40,263 nucleotides of DNA. It comes from Acrocarpospora macrocephala (GTDB taxonomy: Bacteria > Actinomycetota > Actinomycetes > Streptosporangiales > Streptosporangiaceae). The stretch covers positions 1 to 40,263 of the forward strand of contig NZ_BLAE01000091.1 in NCBI RefSeq assembly GCF_009687865.1. Reading direction: 5' to 3'. The notes under the pieces are model-generated. The model did no database searches and was not told where the DNA came from. It worked only from the letters and a program-made list of their open reading frames with translations. Both the position numbers and the translations under genes were made by a program. Of this stretch, positions 1 to 7,457 are shown piece after piece. Each line of letters opens with the position of its first letter. Position 1 is the first letter of the stretch.

Positions 1-334
1 CCCGCCCACCCTTTGTGTTTGTCCGGGCTCCGCCCGGCCCCGTGGGCGCCGTGGCTTCGCCACCATCCGCTACGGAACCCCCAATCGCTGCACGACGCCT
101 GGTTGATTGCCGTGGAACTCCCACCGTTTCCTTGGGGTTCCGCCTTAGTCCCGCAGTTGTGGTGGTTCTTGTGGCTTACGCTTCGGGGCTTGTTGTCCCT
201 CTGGGTTTCGCCTGGTTCCACGGTTGTGGTGGTTCTTGTGGGCCACGCTTCTGGGTTGCGGAGTTAGCGGAGCGACCGCTGGGGACCAGGCCGGCCCGCA
301 GGGCAAAAAGGGAGGGTGGGTGGGAGAACCACTT
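1..334. other. Intergenic region downstream of purM with degenerate repeats
   Basis: No convincing gene is visible. Bases 1-42 are a GC-rich palindromic stretch (CCGGGC-TCC-GCCCGG) followed, on the opposite strand, by the motif AAAGGGTGGGCGGG. The same arrangement recurs at 21272-21318, so this looks like a dispersed REP-like repeat cut by the window edge. Bases 131-188 and 201-258 are two degenerate copies of one unit sharing GTTGTGGTGGTTCTTGTGG (at 156 and 223). No clear terminator for purM can be pointed to. Confidence 0.5.
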
Positions 335-1360
335 TTAGGTGAAGACCGCCCTGCCGGTGCCGGGGGTGATTTCGCCGAGGATCCACGTGGGGACGCCGCG
401 GGCGTTGAGTAGAGCTACTGCTTGGTCGGCGTTGTCGGCGGGGAGGATGGCGCACATGCCGACGCCCAGGTTGAATGTGTGGTCCATGTCGGCCTGGGGG
501 ACTTTGCCGCGTTCTGCGAGGGCGGTGAAGATCGCGGGTTGTGTCCAGGACGAGCGGTCTAGGCGGGCGTCAGCCGTACCAGGGAGGGAGCGAGACAGGT
601 TTGCGGCCAGGCCGCCGCCGGTGATGTGGGCGAACGCATGGACAGGGGCCTCACGGAGCAGGGCCAGACAGTCGAGCGAGTAGATTCGCGTTGGTTCGAG
701 GAGCTCCTCGCCGAGGGTTCGGGAGAGCTCAGGCAGGTGCTGATCCAGGCTCAGGTCCGCATTTTTCAGGATATGGCGGACAAGAGAGTAACCATTGGAA
801 TGCACCCCGGAGGAAGCCAACCCGAGAACCACATCGCCAGGCCGTACCCGATCGGGACCAAGCAGGGCGTCGGCGTCGACAACGCCCGTTCCGGCACCGG
901 CCAGATCGTACTCATCAGCCCCCATCGCCCCCGGATGCTCAGCGGTCTCACCACCGACCAGCGCACACCCGGCCAACCGGCACCCCTCCGCCACACCCCC
1001 CACAATCTCCGCGATGCGCTCAGGCACCACCTTCCCGCAGGCGATGTAATCCGTCATGAACAACGGCTCAGCCCCACACACCACCAGATCATCCACGACC
1101 ATACCGACCAGATCGATCCCGATCGTGTCGTGCTTGTCCAGCCGCTGCGCCAGCATCACCTTCGTCCCGACCCCATCGGTAGAGGTCGCCAACAAGGGCC
1201 GCCGGAACCTCAACAGCGCCGAGGCATCGAACAACCCCGCGAACCCGCTGGCATCATCCACCACCTCAGCCCGCCGCGACCGCGCCACCTTGGCCTTCAT
1301 CAGCGCAACCGCACGATCACCGGCCTGGATGTCGACCCCGGCCTCAGCGTAGGAACTCAT
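335..1360 (-). CDS. purM: Phosphoribosylformylglycinamidine cyclo-ligase (AIR synthetase)
   Basis: Cytosolic PurM, 341 aa, the usual family length. It closes the imidazole ring of FGAM to make aminoimidazole ribotide with ATP, the fifth step of de novo purine synthesis. The N-terminus has MSSYAEAGVDIQAGDRAV, then the ATP/substrate region STDGVGTKVMLA and the GGETAEHPG loop typical of PurM. The ATG overlaps the purF stop codon as ATGA, and a GAGG sits about 7 bases upstream inside purF, so the two are translationally coupled. The order purF-purM is conserved in actinomycetes. Identification is firm. Confidence 0.97.
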   Translation of the reverse strand: MSSYAEAGVDIQAGDRAVALMKAKVARSRRAEVVDDASGFAGLFDASALLRFRRPLLATSTDGVGTKVMLAQRLDKHDTIGIDLVGMVVDDLVVCGAEPLFMTDYIACGKVVPERIAEIVGGVAEGCRLAGCALVGGETAEHPGAMGADEYDLAGAGTGVVDADALLGPDRVRPGDVVLGLASSGVHSNGYSLVRHILKNADLSLDQHLPELSRTLGEELLEPTRIYSLDCLALLREAPVHAFAHITGGGLAANLSRSLPGTADARLDRSSWTQPAIFTALAERGKVPQADMDHTFNLGVGMCAILPADNADQAVALLNARGVPTWILGEITPGTGRAVFT

Positions 1361-2793
1361 ACTTTCGCCTCAAGCACGTACTTCCCCACCTGATCCTGAT
1401 CGATCGGGATCGGATAATCGCCATCGAAACACGCCCGGCACAGCCGACCCGCCGGAATCGTGGTAGCCCGGGTAAGACCATCCAGCGAGATGTAACCCAA
1501 CGAGTCCGCCCCCAGCGACTGGCAGATCTCATCCACCGACAACGACCCGGCGATCAGTTCCGCCCTGGTCGCGAAGTCGATCCCGTAGAAGCACGGCCAC
1601 GAGACCGGCGGCGACGAGATCCGCACATGCACCTCGGTCGCACCCGCCTCGCGCAACATTTTCACGATCGCCCGCTGCGTATTGCCACGCACGATCGAAT
1701 CGTCCACCACCACCAGCCGCTTACCCTGCACGATCTCGCGCAACGGGTTCAGCTTCAACCGGATGCCCAACTGCCTGATCGTCTGCGACGGCTGGATAAA
1801 GGTACGCCCGACATAGGAGTTCTTGACCAGCCCCTGCCCGTACGGAATACCGCTCTGCTCCGCGTAACCGATCGCGGCCGGCGTACCCGACTCGGGGGTC
1901 GGAATGACCAGATCAGCGTCAACCGGATGCTCCCGGGCCAACTGCCGCCCCACCTCCACCCGGGTGGCCTGCACACCCCGCCCAGCGATCGAGGTATCAG
2001 GCCGGGCCAGATAGACGTATTCGAACAAGCAACCCTTCGGCTCGGCGAGCGCGAACCTGCGGGACCGCACGCCACGCTCGTCGATGGTGATCAGCTCGCC
2101 GGGCTCGATCTCCCGGGTGAACACCGCGCCCACGATGTCCAGCGCCGCCGTCTCGGAGGCGACCACCCAGCCACGCTCCAGCCGCCCGAGCACCAGCGGC
2201 CTGACCCCCTGCGGGTCGCGCGCCGCGAACAAGGTCGTCTCATTCATGAAAACCAGTGAGTACGCACCCCTGACCTGGGGCAACACCTCAGCGGCCGCGT
2301 CCTCGATGGGCCGGGAGCCGTCCTGCGCGAGCAGCGCGGTCAGTACCTCGGTATCGGTGGTTGCCCGAATCGTGCCCGGAGCGAGCCGAACCGCCAGCTC
2401 GCCAGTGTTGATCAGGTTGCCATTGTGAGCCAGCGCGAGACCGCCGACCTCGGTCGAGTTCAGCGTGGGCTGCGCGTTCTCCCAGACGCTGGATCCGGTC
2501 GTGGAATAGCGGCAGTGCCCGATGGCCAGGTGGCCACGGAGGGTCCCCAGCACCGATTCGTCGAACACCTGCGCGACCAGACCCATGTCCTTGTAGACGA
2601 GGATCCGGGTTCCTTCGCTTACCGCGATGCCCGCGGACTCCTGGCCGCGGTGCTGCAACGCGTACAACCCGTAGTAGGTGAGTTTGGAAACATCCTCCCC
2701 TGGCGCCCAGACGCCGAAGACGCCACACGCGTCCTTCGGGCCCTGGTCCAGCGGGTCAAGGTCATGGCTCAGATGGCCGTCGCCCTTCAGCAC
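1357..2793 (-). CDS. purF: Amidophosphoribosyltransferase
   Basis: PurF commits PRPP to purine synthesis by transferring glutamine amide nitrogen to it. From the GTG at 2793 the protein is 478 aa. A short propeptide precedes the Ntn nucleophile Cys23 (DACGVFGV), then comes the glutaminase domain (LQHRGQESAGI, STTGSSVWENAQP). The C-terminal phosphoribosyltransferase domain has the PRPP loop VVVDDSIVRGNT and CRACFDGDYP near the end, the type that in relatives carries an Fe-S cluster. The frame stays open upstream to 2925, but GTG 2793 matches the family N-terminus (xxGDGHLSHDLDP). No ribosome site precedes it; a -10 hexamer 7 bases upstream suggests leaderless mRNA. Confidence 0.96.
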   Translation of the reverse strand: MLKGDGHLSHDLDPLDQGPKDACGVFGVWAPGEDVSKLTYYGLYALQHRGQESAGIAVSEGTRILVYKDMGLVAQVFDESVLGTLRGHLAIGHCRYSTTGSSVWENAQPTLNSTEVGGLALAHNGNLINTGELAVRLAPGTIRATTDTEVLTALLAQDGSRPIEDAAAEVLPQVRGAYSLVFMNETTLFAARDPQGVRPLVLGRLERGWVVASETAALDIVGAVFTREIEPGELITIDERGVRSRRFALAEPKGCLFEYVYLARPDTSIAGRGVQATRVEVGRQLAREHPVDADLVIPTPESGTPAAIGYAEQSGIPYGQGLVKNSYVGRTFIQPSQTIRQLGIRLKLNPLREIVQGKRLVVVDDSIVRGNTQRAIVKMLREAGATEVHVRISSPPVSWPCFYGIDFATRAELIAGSLSVDEICQSLGADSLGYISLDGLTRATTIPAGRLCRACFDGDYPIPIDQDQVGKYVLEAKV

Positions 2794-3110
2794 ATGCTTG
2801 AGTCTATTGCAGTCACATTGCCACGCCTCCGGCGCGGCGGGCTTGCAGTGACATGGCCGCGCCTTCCGGCCGCTCCGCGACCTGCGTTCCTCAGTCCAGA
2901 CACAGGCGCGGCCACGCCGGGACATACGACTTACGGTGCGGAGGTTGCCCGAAGACGCTTCGTGGTGCAGGAGCGGGTGGCGTCAAGTTGATTACGCAAT
3001 CCGGACCAAAGGATTGAACTGGCTTTGCCGTGTCGGCCCGGTTAGTCGCGCCCGTAGGGAGGGAGCCTGGGATCTCCGGCATGCCCAAATTCAGTCCGGG
3101 GGAGAAGACC
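2794..3110. promoter_or_regulatory. Divergent promoter region of purF and the DUF4190 gene
   Basis: On the minus strand TAGACT (2801-2806) is a good -10 hexamer lying 7 bases before the purF GTG, with no Shine-Dalgarno sequence. Directly upstream is an imperfect direct repeat, 2807-2827 and 2843-2863, 18 of 21 bases identical, period 36. On the minus strand it reads GGC-A/C-ATGT-G/C-ACTGCAA. Its position over and upstream of the promoter spacer makes it a candidate operator for a purine regulator; this is inference. No purine riboswitch was recognised. On the plus strand GGGGGAG (about 3098-3104) precedes the GTG at 3111. Confidence 0.5.
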
Positions 3111-4592
3111 GTGACGACACCTGAGGATCGCAGCCAAGGCGAGTGGGCCGACCCACGCGACGCGTATCCGGACAAGAGGCCTAATTCCTGGGAGGAGCCC
3201 GACATCGATCTTCCCTGGCCGTCGGCGGATTCCCAGCCGTGGCCTTGGCCGTACCCGCATCCGCAGGAGAATCAGGGGTTCCGGCGGACGCAGGATACTC
3301 ACGAGGATCAGGGGCCGCCGAGCCAGCCGGATCCGAAGGAGTGGGCGTTTCCGCAGCCGAACCGGCTCCGGCCGACCCTGGCTCCACCGCCCAATCCGAC
3401 ACCGAACATCGCGATCCGGCCTTCCTTGCTGCCAAATCTCGCGACTTCGCCGGACGAGACTCCGAATGCCGGTACGTCCCCGGACGAGTTTTGGCCGAAC
3501 GCGGCTCCGAACCCCGGGATGCCCCCGAATGAGACGTGGCCGAACGCGGCTCCGAACTCCGGGATGCCCCCGAATGAGACGTGGCCGAACGCGAATCCGA
3601 ACCCCGTGACGTGGGGCAGCAGGATGCCGCCGGGGGCGATCCAGCCGACCTTCGCTCCCCATGACTCGGAGCCGGACGCCGTGGACACCAAGGTGTTCGC
3701 CGCAGACGAGCTCAGGGCCGCGTCCGATCCGCCGGCCAGTGCCTGGCCCCTTGGGCGATGGGGCCAGACGGATCACTTTGGTGACCGCATGTCACATGAT
3801 CCAGGGATAAATCGACCCTCGGAGGGGGCAGGGCACCCGAGCAACAGCGAAACCTGGAACCCGGAAACGCCCGGCCAATCAGGTATGTCCGCCCAAGCAG
3901 GAACTCCAGACCAGTCGGGCGTGCCCGGCCAGCCAGGAACTCCAGGCCAGGCGGGTACACCCAGCCAACTAGGAACTCCAGGCCAACCAGGAACTCCAGA
4001 CCAACCGCAAGCGCAGGGCCCCGAAACTCCTGGACAGCCGGGAGCCCACGGACAGCCGGGCGAGCAAGGACAGCCAGGCACTCCAGGGCAACCAGGCGCT
4101 CAGGGCCATCCAGGCACTCCGGGCGAAGGCCCCTACAGCGGGACACCGGGAGGCTACGGCCCTCCCGGCGCATATCCGGGCGTACCCGCCTATCCGCCGC
4201 CCGGAGGCGGCAGCCCGTACCCGCCGGAAGGTGGTGGTCCCTACCCCCCCACCCCGCAGCAGGGCGGCGGACTGGGCACTGCGGCACTGGTGCTCGGCAT
4301 CGCCAGCATCATCCTGCTGTTCGTGTGCGGCATCGGCATGCTCACCGCGATCGTCGGCGTGATCATCGGCATCGTCGCGATCACCAAACGCTCCAACAAG
4401 CCCCGCGCGATCATCGGCCTGGTCCTCAGCATCGCCACCCTGGTCCTCGGCGCGATCCTGGCGGCCGCCCTCTGGAGCTGGGTCCACAACAAGGGCATCG
4501 ACGAATGTTTCGACACCGCCCTGCACCCAACCCAGGAATCCGCCCAGCGCTGCCTGGAACGCAAACTCAACACCGAAACCTTGGACAATTGA
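3111..4592 (+). CDS. DUF4190-type membrane protein with long Pro/Gly-rich N-terminus
   Basis: About 493 aa. The first ~380 residues are low-complexity and probably disordered: Pro/Asn-rich segments, three copies of a WPNA-PNP-GMPPNET unit, then collagen-resembling PGQPGT hexads and tyrosine/proline stretches (YPPPGGG). The last ~110 residues hold two membrane segments (GLGTAALVLGIASIILLFV and IIGLVLSIATLVLGAILAA) with a short basic turn, the pattern of DUF4190 proteins. A short tail with two cysteines follows. Most of the chain is predicted cytoplasmic. Start at GTG 3111 is chosen for the GGGGGAG upstream; ATG 3081 and GTG 3030 in the same frame lack one. Function unknown; related proteins often follow actinobacterial housekeeping genes. 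Confidence 0.8.
   Translation: MTTPEDRSQGEWADPRDAYPDKRPNSWEEPDIDLPWPSADSQPWPWPYPHPQENQGFRRTQDTHEDQGPPSQPDPKEWAFPQPNRLRPTLAPPPNPTPNIAIRPSLLPNLATSPDETPNAGTSPDEFWPNAAPNPGMPPNETWPNAAPNSGMPPNETWPNANPNPVTWGSRMPPGAIQPTFAPHDSEPDAVDTKVFAADELRAASDPPASAWPLGRWGQTDHFGDRMSHDPGINRPSEGAGHPSNSETWNPETPGQSGMSAQAGTPDQSGVPGQPGTPGQAGTPSQLGTPGQPGTPDQPQAQGPETPGQPGAHGQPGEQGQPGTPGQPGAQGHPGTPGEGPYSGTPGGYGPPGAYPGVPAYPPPGGGSPYPPEGGGPYPPTPQQGGGLGTAALVLGIASIILLFVCGIGMLTAIVGVIIGIVAITKRSNKPRAIIGLVLSIATLVLGAILAAALWSWVHNKGIDECFDTALHPTQESAQRCLERKLNTETLDN
3492..3611 (+). repeat. 45-bp tandem repeat inside the DUF4190 gene
   Basis: Two full 45-base units (3492-3536, 3537-3581) and a partial third (3582-3611). Each begins TGGCCGAACGCG and encodes a 15-residue WPNAAPNxGMPPNET unit. 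The first two are almost identical, so this is a recent in-frame slippage expansion. Confidence 0.9.
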
Positions 4593-4604
4593 CCTCAAAC
4601 AGCA

Positions 4605-4727
4605 ACAAATGGGCCAACGGACCTGACTTTGGGCCAAGGGCAGAGAGCGGACAGATCTGCTGACCTCTGGCCAACGGCATCCTCAACCCAGCGGCAAATA
4701 AGCGGACAGATCAGCACGTGAGCCACT
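4605..4727 (-). repeat. Degenerate tandem copies of the 3' end of the sterol-carrier-like gene
   Basis: Reading the minus strand, the gene ends GATCTGTCCGCT...TTGCCGCTGGGTTGA. Past the stop the sequence repeats: a second copy contains the identical 12-mer GATCTGTCCGCT (near 4645-4656). A third, weaker copy near 4607-4630 keeps ATTTG..GCTG.TTGAGG. The period is about 50 bases. The second copy even keeps the reading S-A-D-L-S-A in another frame. Comparable structures follow three other genes in this window. Confidence 0.6.
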
Positions 4728-5123
4728 AGCCGTGGCACGCCCGTCCGCGATCGCGTCCCCCCACGCGGTCCGCCCGGTGGCCAGCTCCAGCCAGGTCCGC
4801 GCCTCGATCTGCACCACATTGGGCGGCGTCCCCCGGGTATGCCGCGGCCCCTCCACACACTGCACCGCCGCGTACGGCGGCACCCGCACCTCCACCGTAC
4901 GCCCCGGAGCAACGGCCACCAGCTCCTCCAGCAGATACCGCACCGCCGCCCGAGCAGCCTCCCGTAACGGCTGTCCCCCCAGGTCATAGACCCGCAACAC
5001 CACCGCCACACACGCCGGCCCCACCCCGGCCGCGGGACCGCTGAACGGCGGATCCCCCAACTCGGCCAACTGCGCGTCCAGCGCGGCATGGATCTTCGCG
5101 GGATCGAGTCTGCGTGCGGCCAT
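4683..5123 (-). CDS. Sterol-carrier (SCP2-like) family protein
   Basis: 146 aa, soluble. It contains the bacterial sterol-carrier-like fold pattern: an N-terminal helix (DPAKIHAALDAQLAEL), a central RTVEVRVPPYAAVQCVEG strand region, then GTPPNVVQIEARTWLELATGRTAWGDAIADGR, the most conserved part of this actinobacterial family (normally W..L..G...W..A...G). Family knowledge suggests lipid binding, but no substrate is known. The ATG at 5123 has GGGAG 9 bases upstream; the frame stays open 28 codons further but without a ribosome site. Genes of this family often sit near purF in actinomycetes. It is divergent from phoX, with the PHO box in between. Confidence 0.8.
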   Translation of the reverse strand: MAARRLDPAKIHAALDAQLAELGDPPFSGPAAGVGPACVAVVLRVYDLGGQPLREAARAAVRYLLEELVAVAPGRTVEVRVPPYAAVQCVEGPRHTRGTPPNVVQIEARTWLELATGRTAWGDAIADGRATASGSRADLSAYLPLG

Positions 5124-5186
5124 CCACCCATTCTCCCGGCAGCACACGCTGGTCAGCACGATACTGACGAGGTCTGTGGGACGAGC

Positions 5187-5230
5187 GTTCACTGTTCGGG
5201 TAAACATTGTTCACCTCAGGTTCGGCTGAC
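5187..5230 (+). promoter_or_regulatory. PHO box: four 11-bp units upstream of phoX
   Basis: Four consecutive 11-base direct-repeat units start at 5187 (GTTCACTGTTC), 5198 (GGGTAAACATT), 5209 (GTTCACCTCAG) and 5220 (GTTCGGCTGAC). Units 1 and 3 match the GTTCACC core of the actinobacterial PhoP operator, unit 4 keeps GTTC, and unit 2 is divergent. The exact 11-bp phasing and the position 80-125 bases before a phosphatase gene strongly suggest PhoR-PhoP control under phosphate starvation. It could also act on the divergent sterol-carrier gene. Confidence 0.85.
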
Positions 5231-5310
5231 CGCCGTACCGTCCCGGCGGGGAGCATGTGCCGGGACGTGCGCGTGCTCCGCATTCCCGCGCAAACCCCCT
5301 TGGAGGAGCT

Positions 5311-7413
5311 GTGACGAATCCGTCACCGCGTAGAACCCTGCCGCTGCTGTCCGCCCCGCACGCGGGTGGCCGTAGCTCTCTCACTTGTGCCTTCCGTTGT
5401 GGTAACGCATGCGCCCATGAGGTGTCGAACCCCAGCGACAACCCCTATTTCGGAGACATCGTCACGGAGGCGATCTCCCGCCGGGGCGCGCTCCGGGCCG
5501 GGGCGCTTGGCGCGCTGGTGGTCTCGACTGGCGTCGTGGGTGTCGGGGCGGCTCTCCCCGCCGCCGCTGACCCTGTCAGAGACAAAGAATCAGTCATCGG
5601 AGGCCATGGCGGAAATGGCGGACATGGCGGGCATGGGTCGAGCGGCCTGAAGTTCACCCCGGTCGCGCCGAACAAACTGGACGCGTTGACCGTGCCGACG
5701 GGCTATGACCACTCGGTCGTGGTGCGCTGGGGCGACCCGGTGCTGCCGGGCGCGCCCGCCTTCAACTTCAACAACCAGACCGCCGCCGCCCAGGCGACGC
5801 AGTTCGGGTACAACTGTGACTTCGTCACCTTGATCCCCATGGGCAAGGACCGCGCGCTGCTCTGGGTGAACCACGAGTACACCGACGAGAACCTGATGTT
5901 CCGCGGCTACACCGACGGCACCGCCGCCACCGAGGAGCAGATCAAGATCGGTCTGGCCGCGCACGGCGGCTCGCTGGTGGAGATCGCGCGAGTCGGCAAG
6001 AGCGGCAAGTGGGCCCTGGTCACCAGCGGCCGCCGCAAGTACAACCGCCGCATCACCGCCCAGACCCCCATGCGCTTCAGCGGCCCGGCGGCCGGCAGCG
6101 ACCTGCTGAAGACCGCCGCCGACCCGCACGGCAAGGTCGTCAAGGGCATGCTCAACAACTGCGCCGGCGGCACCACCCCGTGGGGCACCATCCTGACCGC
6201 TGAGGAGAACTGGAACCAGTACTTCGTGGGCGGCAACGGCGTCCCGGAGGACCAGAAGGCCAACCTCACCCGGTACGGCATCAGCACCACGGCCGCCATC
6301 CCCAGCGGCAGCCGGCGCTTCGACCGGATCGAGGAGCGTTTCGACCTGGCCAAGCACCCCCACGAGATCAACCGTTTCGGGTGGATCGTGGAGATCGACC
6401 CCTTCGACCCGGACGGCACCCCGATCAAGCGCACCGCGCTCGGCCGGATGGCGCACGAGGCGGCCACCACCACCATCGCCAAGGACGGCAAGCTGGTGGC
6501 GTACATGGGGGACGACTCGCGCTTCGAGTACTTCTTCAAGTTCGTGTCGAAGGACCGGTACATCCCCGGCTTCGACCGCCACAACCGCGACCTGCTCGAC
6601 GAGGGCACCCTCTACGTCGCCAAGCTCACCGGTGACAGCCCGGCCGCCGAGATCGACGGCACCGGCAAGCTGCCCGCCGACGGCGCGTTCGACGGCTCCG
6701 GCGTGTGGATCCCGCTGGTCAGCGGCAACAAGTCGTTCGTGCCCGGGATGACCGCACAGGAGGTGCTGGTCTTCACCCGGACCGCCGCCGACAAGGTGGG
6801 CGCGACCAAGATGGACCGCCCCGAGGACATGGAGCGCAACCCGGTCAACGGCGCCATCTACCTGGCCCTCACCAACAACACCAACCGGACCGCCGCCCAG
6901 CTGGACGAGGCCAACCCCCGGCCGTCCAACCGGCACGGCCACATCCTGGAGATCGTCGAGTCCCGCAACGACGCCGGAGCCACCAAGTTCGCCTGGTCGC
7001 TGCCGCTGATCTGCGGTGACCCGAACGACCCGAGCACGTACTTCGCGGGCTTCGACAAGACCAAGGTCTCGCCGATCTCGTGCCCGGACAACGTGGCCTT
7101 CGACGCCGACGGCAACCTGTGGATCGCCACCGACGGCAACGCGCTGGGCACCAACGACGGCCTCTTCGTGATGCCGACGCAGGGCAAGGAGCGCGGTTTC
7201 GTGCGGCAGTTCCTGACTGTCCCGTTCGCGGCCGAGACCTGCGGCCCGTTCATCACCGATGACCAGCGCAGCGTCTTCGTGGCCGTGCAGCACCCCGGTG
7301 AGACCACCGGCGCCACCCCGGACGCCCCGACCAGCCGCTGGCCGGACGGCGACCAGCCGCGGCCGTCGGTCGCGGTGGCCTGGCACAAGCAGGGCAAGAA
7401 GATCGGTTCCTGA
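5311..7413 (+). CDS. phoX: PhoX-family (DUF839) Tat-exported alkaline phosphatase
   Basis: About 700 aa, expected to be secreted by the Tat route and to release phosphate from organic esters with Ca/Fe cofactors (family knowledge). A conserved cysteine-rich segment LTCAFRCGNACAHEV comes first (residues ~24-38). Then the Tat signal SRRGALRAG (56-64), a hydrophobic stretch and AAA before DP near residue 86. Next is a His/Gly-rich linker (GGHGGNGGHGGHG). The beta-propeller body includes LLWVNHEYTDENLMF, NNCAGGTTPWGTILTAEENW, GRMAHEAATT, RPEDMERNPVNGAIYLALTNN and CPDNVAFDADGNLWIATDG. GTG 5311 follows GGAGGAG closely; the frame is open upstream to 5257. It is preceded by a PHO box. Confidence 0.9.
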   Translation: MTNPSPRRTLPLLSAPHAGGRSSLTCAFRCGNACAHEVSNPSDNPYFGDIVTEAISRRGALRAGALGALVVSTGVVGVGAALPAAADPVRDKESVIGGHGGNGGHGGHGSSGLKFTPVAPNKLDALTVPTGYDHSVVVRWGDPVLPGAPAFNFNNQTAAAQATQFGYNCDFVTLIPMGKDRALLWVNHEYTDENLMFRGYTDGTAATEEQIKIGLAAHGGSLVEIARVGKSGKWALVTSGRRKYNRRITAQTPMRFSGPAAGSDLLKTAADPHGKVVKGMLNNCAGGTTPWGTILTAEENWNQYFVGGNGVPEDQKANLTRYGISTTAAIPSGSRRFDRIEERFDLAKHPHEINRFGWIVEIDPFDPDGTPIKRTALGRMAHEAATTTIAKDGKLVAYMGDDSRFEYFFKFVSKDRYIPGFDRHNRDLLDEGTLYVAKLTGDSPAAEIDGTGKLPADGAFDGSGVWIPLVSGNKSFVPGMTAQEVLVFTRTAADKVGATKMDRPEDMERNPVNGAIYLALTNNTNRTAAQLDEANPRPSNRHGHILEIVESRNDAGATKFAWSLPLICGDPNDPSTYFAGFDKTKVSPISCPDNVAFDADGNLWIATDGNALGTNDGLFVMPTQGKERGFVRQFLTVPFAAETCGPFITDDQRSVFVAVQHPGETTGATPDAPTSRWPDGDQPRPSVAVAWHKQGKKIGS

Positions 7414-7414
7414 A

Positions 7415-7456
7415 AAAACGCGATGCCCCCGGGACGAACCGGGGGCATCGCGTTTT
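7415..7456. terminator. Bidirectional terminator between phoX and exporter gene
   Basis: A perfect 18-bp inverted repeat: AAAACGCGATGCCCCCGG, a 6-base loop (GACGAA, 7433-7438), then its complement ending in TTTT. A-tract and T-tract on opposite sides let it stop phoX on the plus strand and the converging exporter gene on the minus strand. Confidence 0.95.
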
Positions 7457-7457
7457 C

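Noticed and set aside
2794-2925. 44-codon N-terminal extension of PurF
   Set aside because: The extension is Arg/Cys-rich and not in the family; the GTG at 2793 matches the conserved N-terminus and has a -10 element at leaderless distance.
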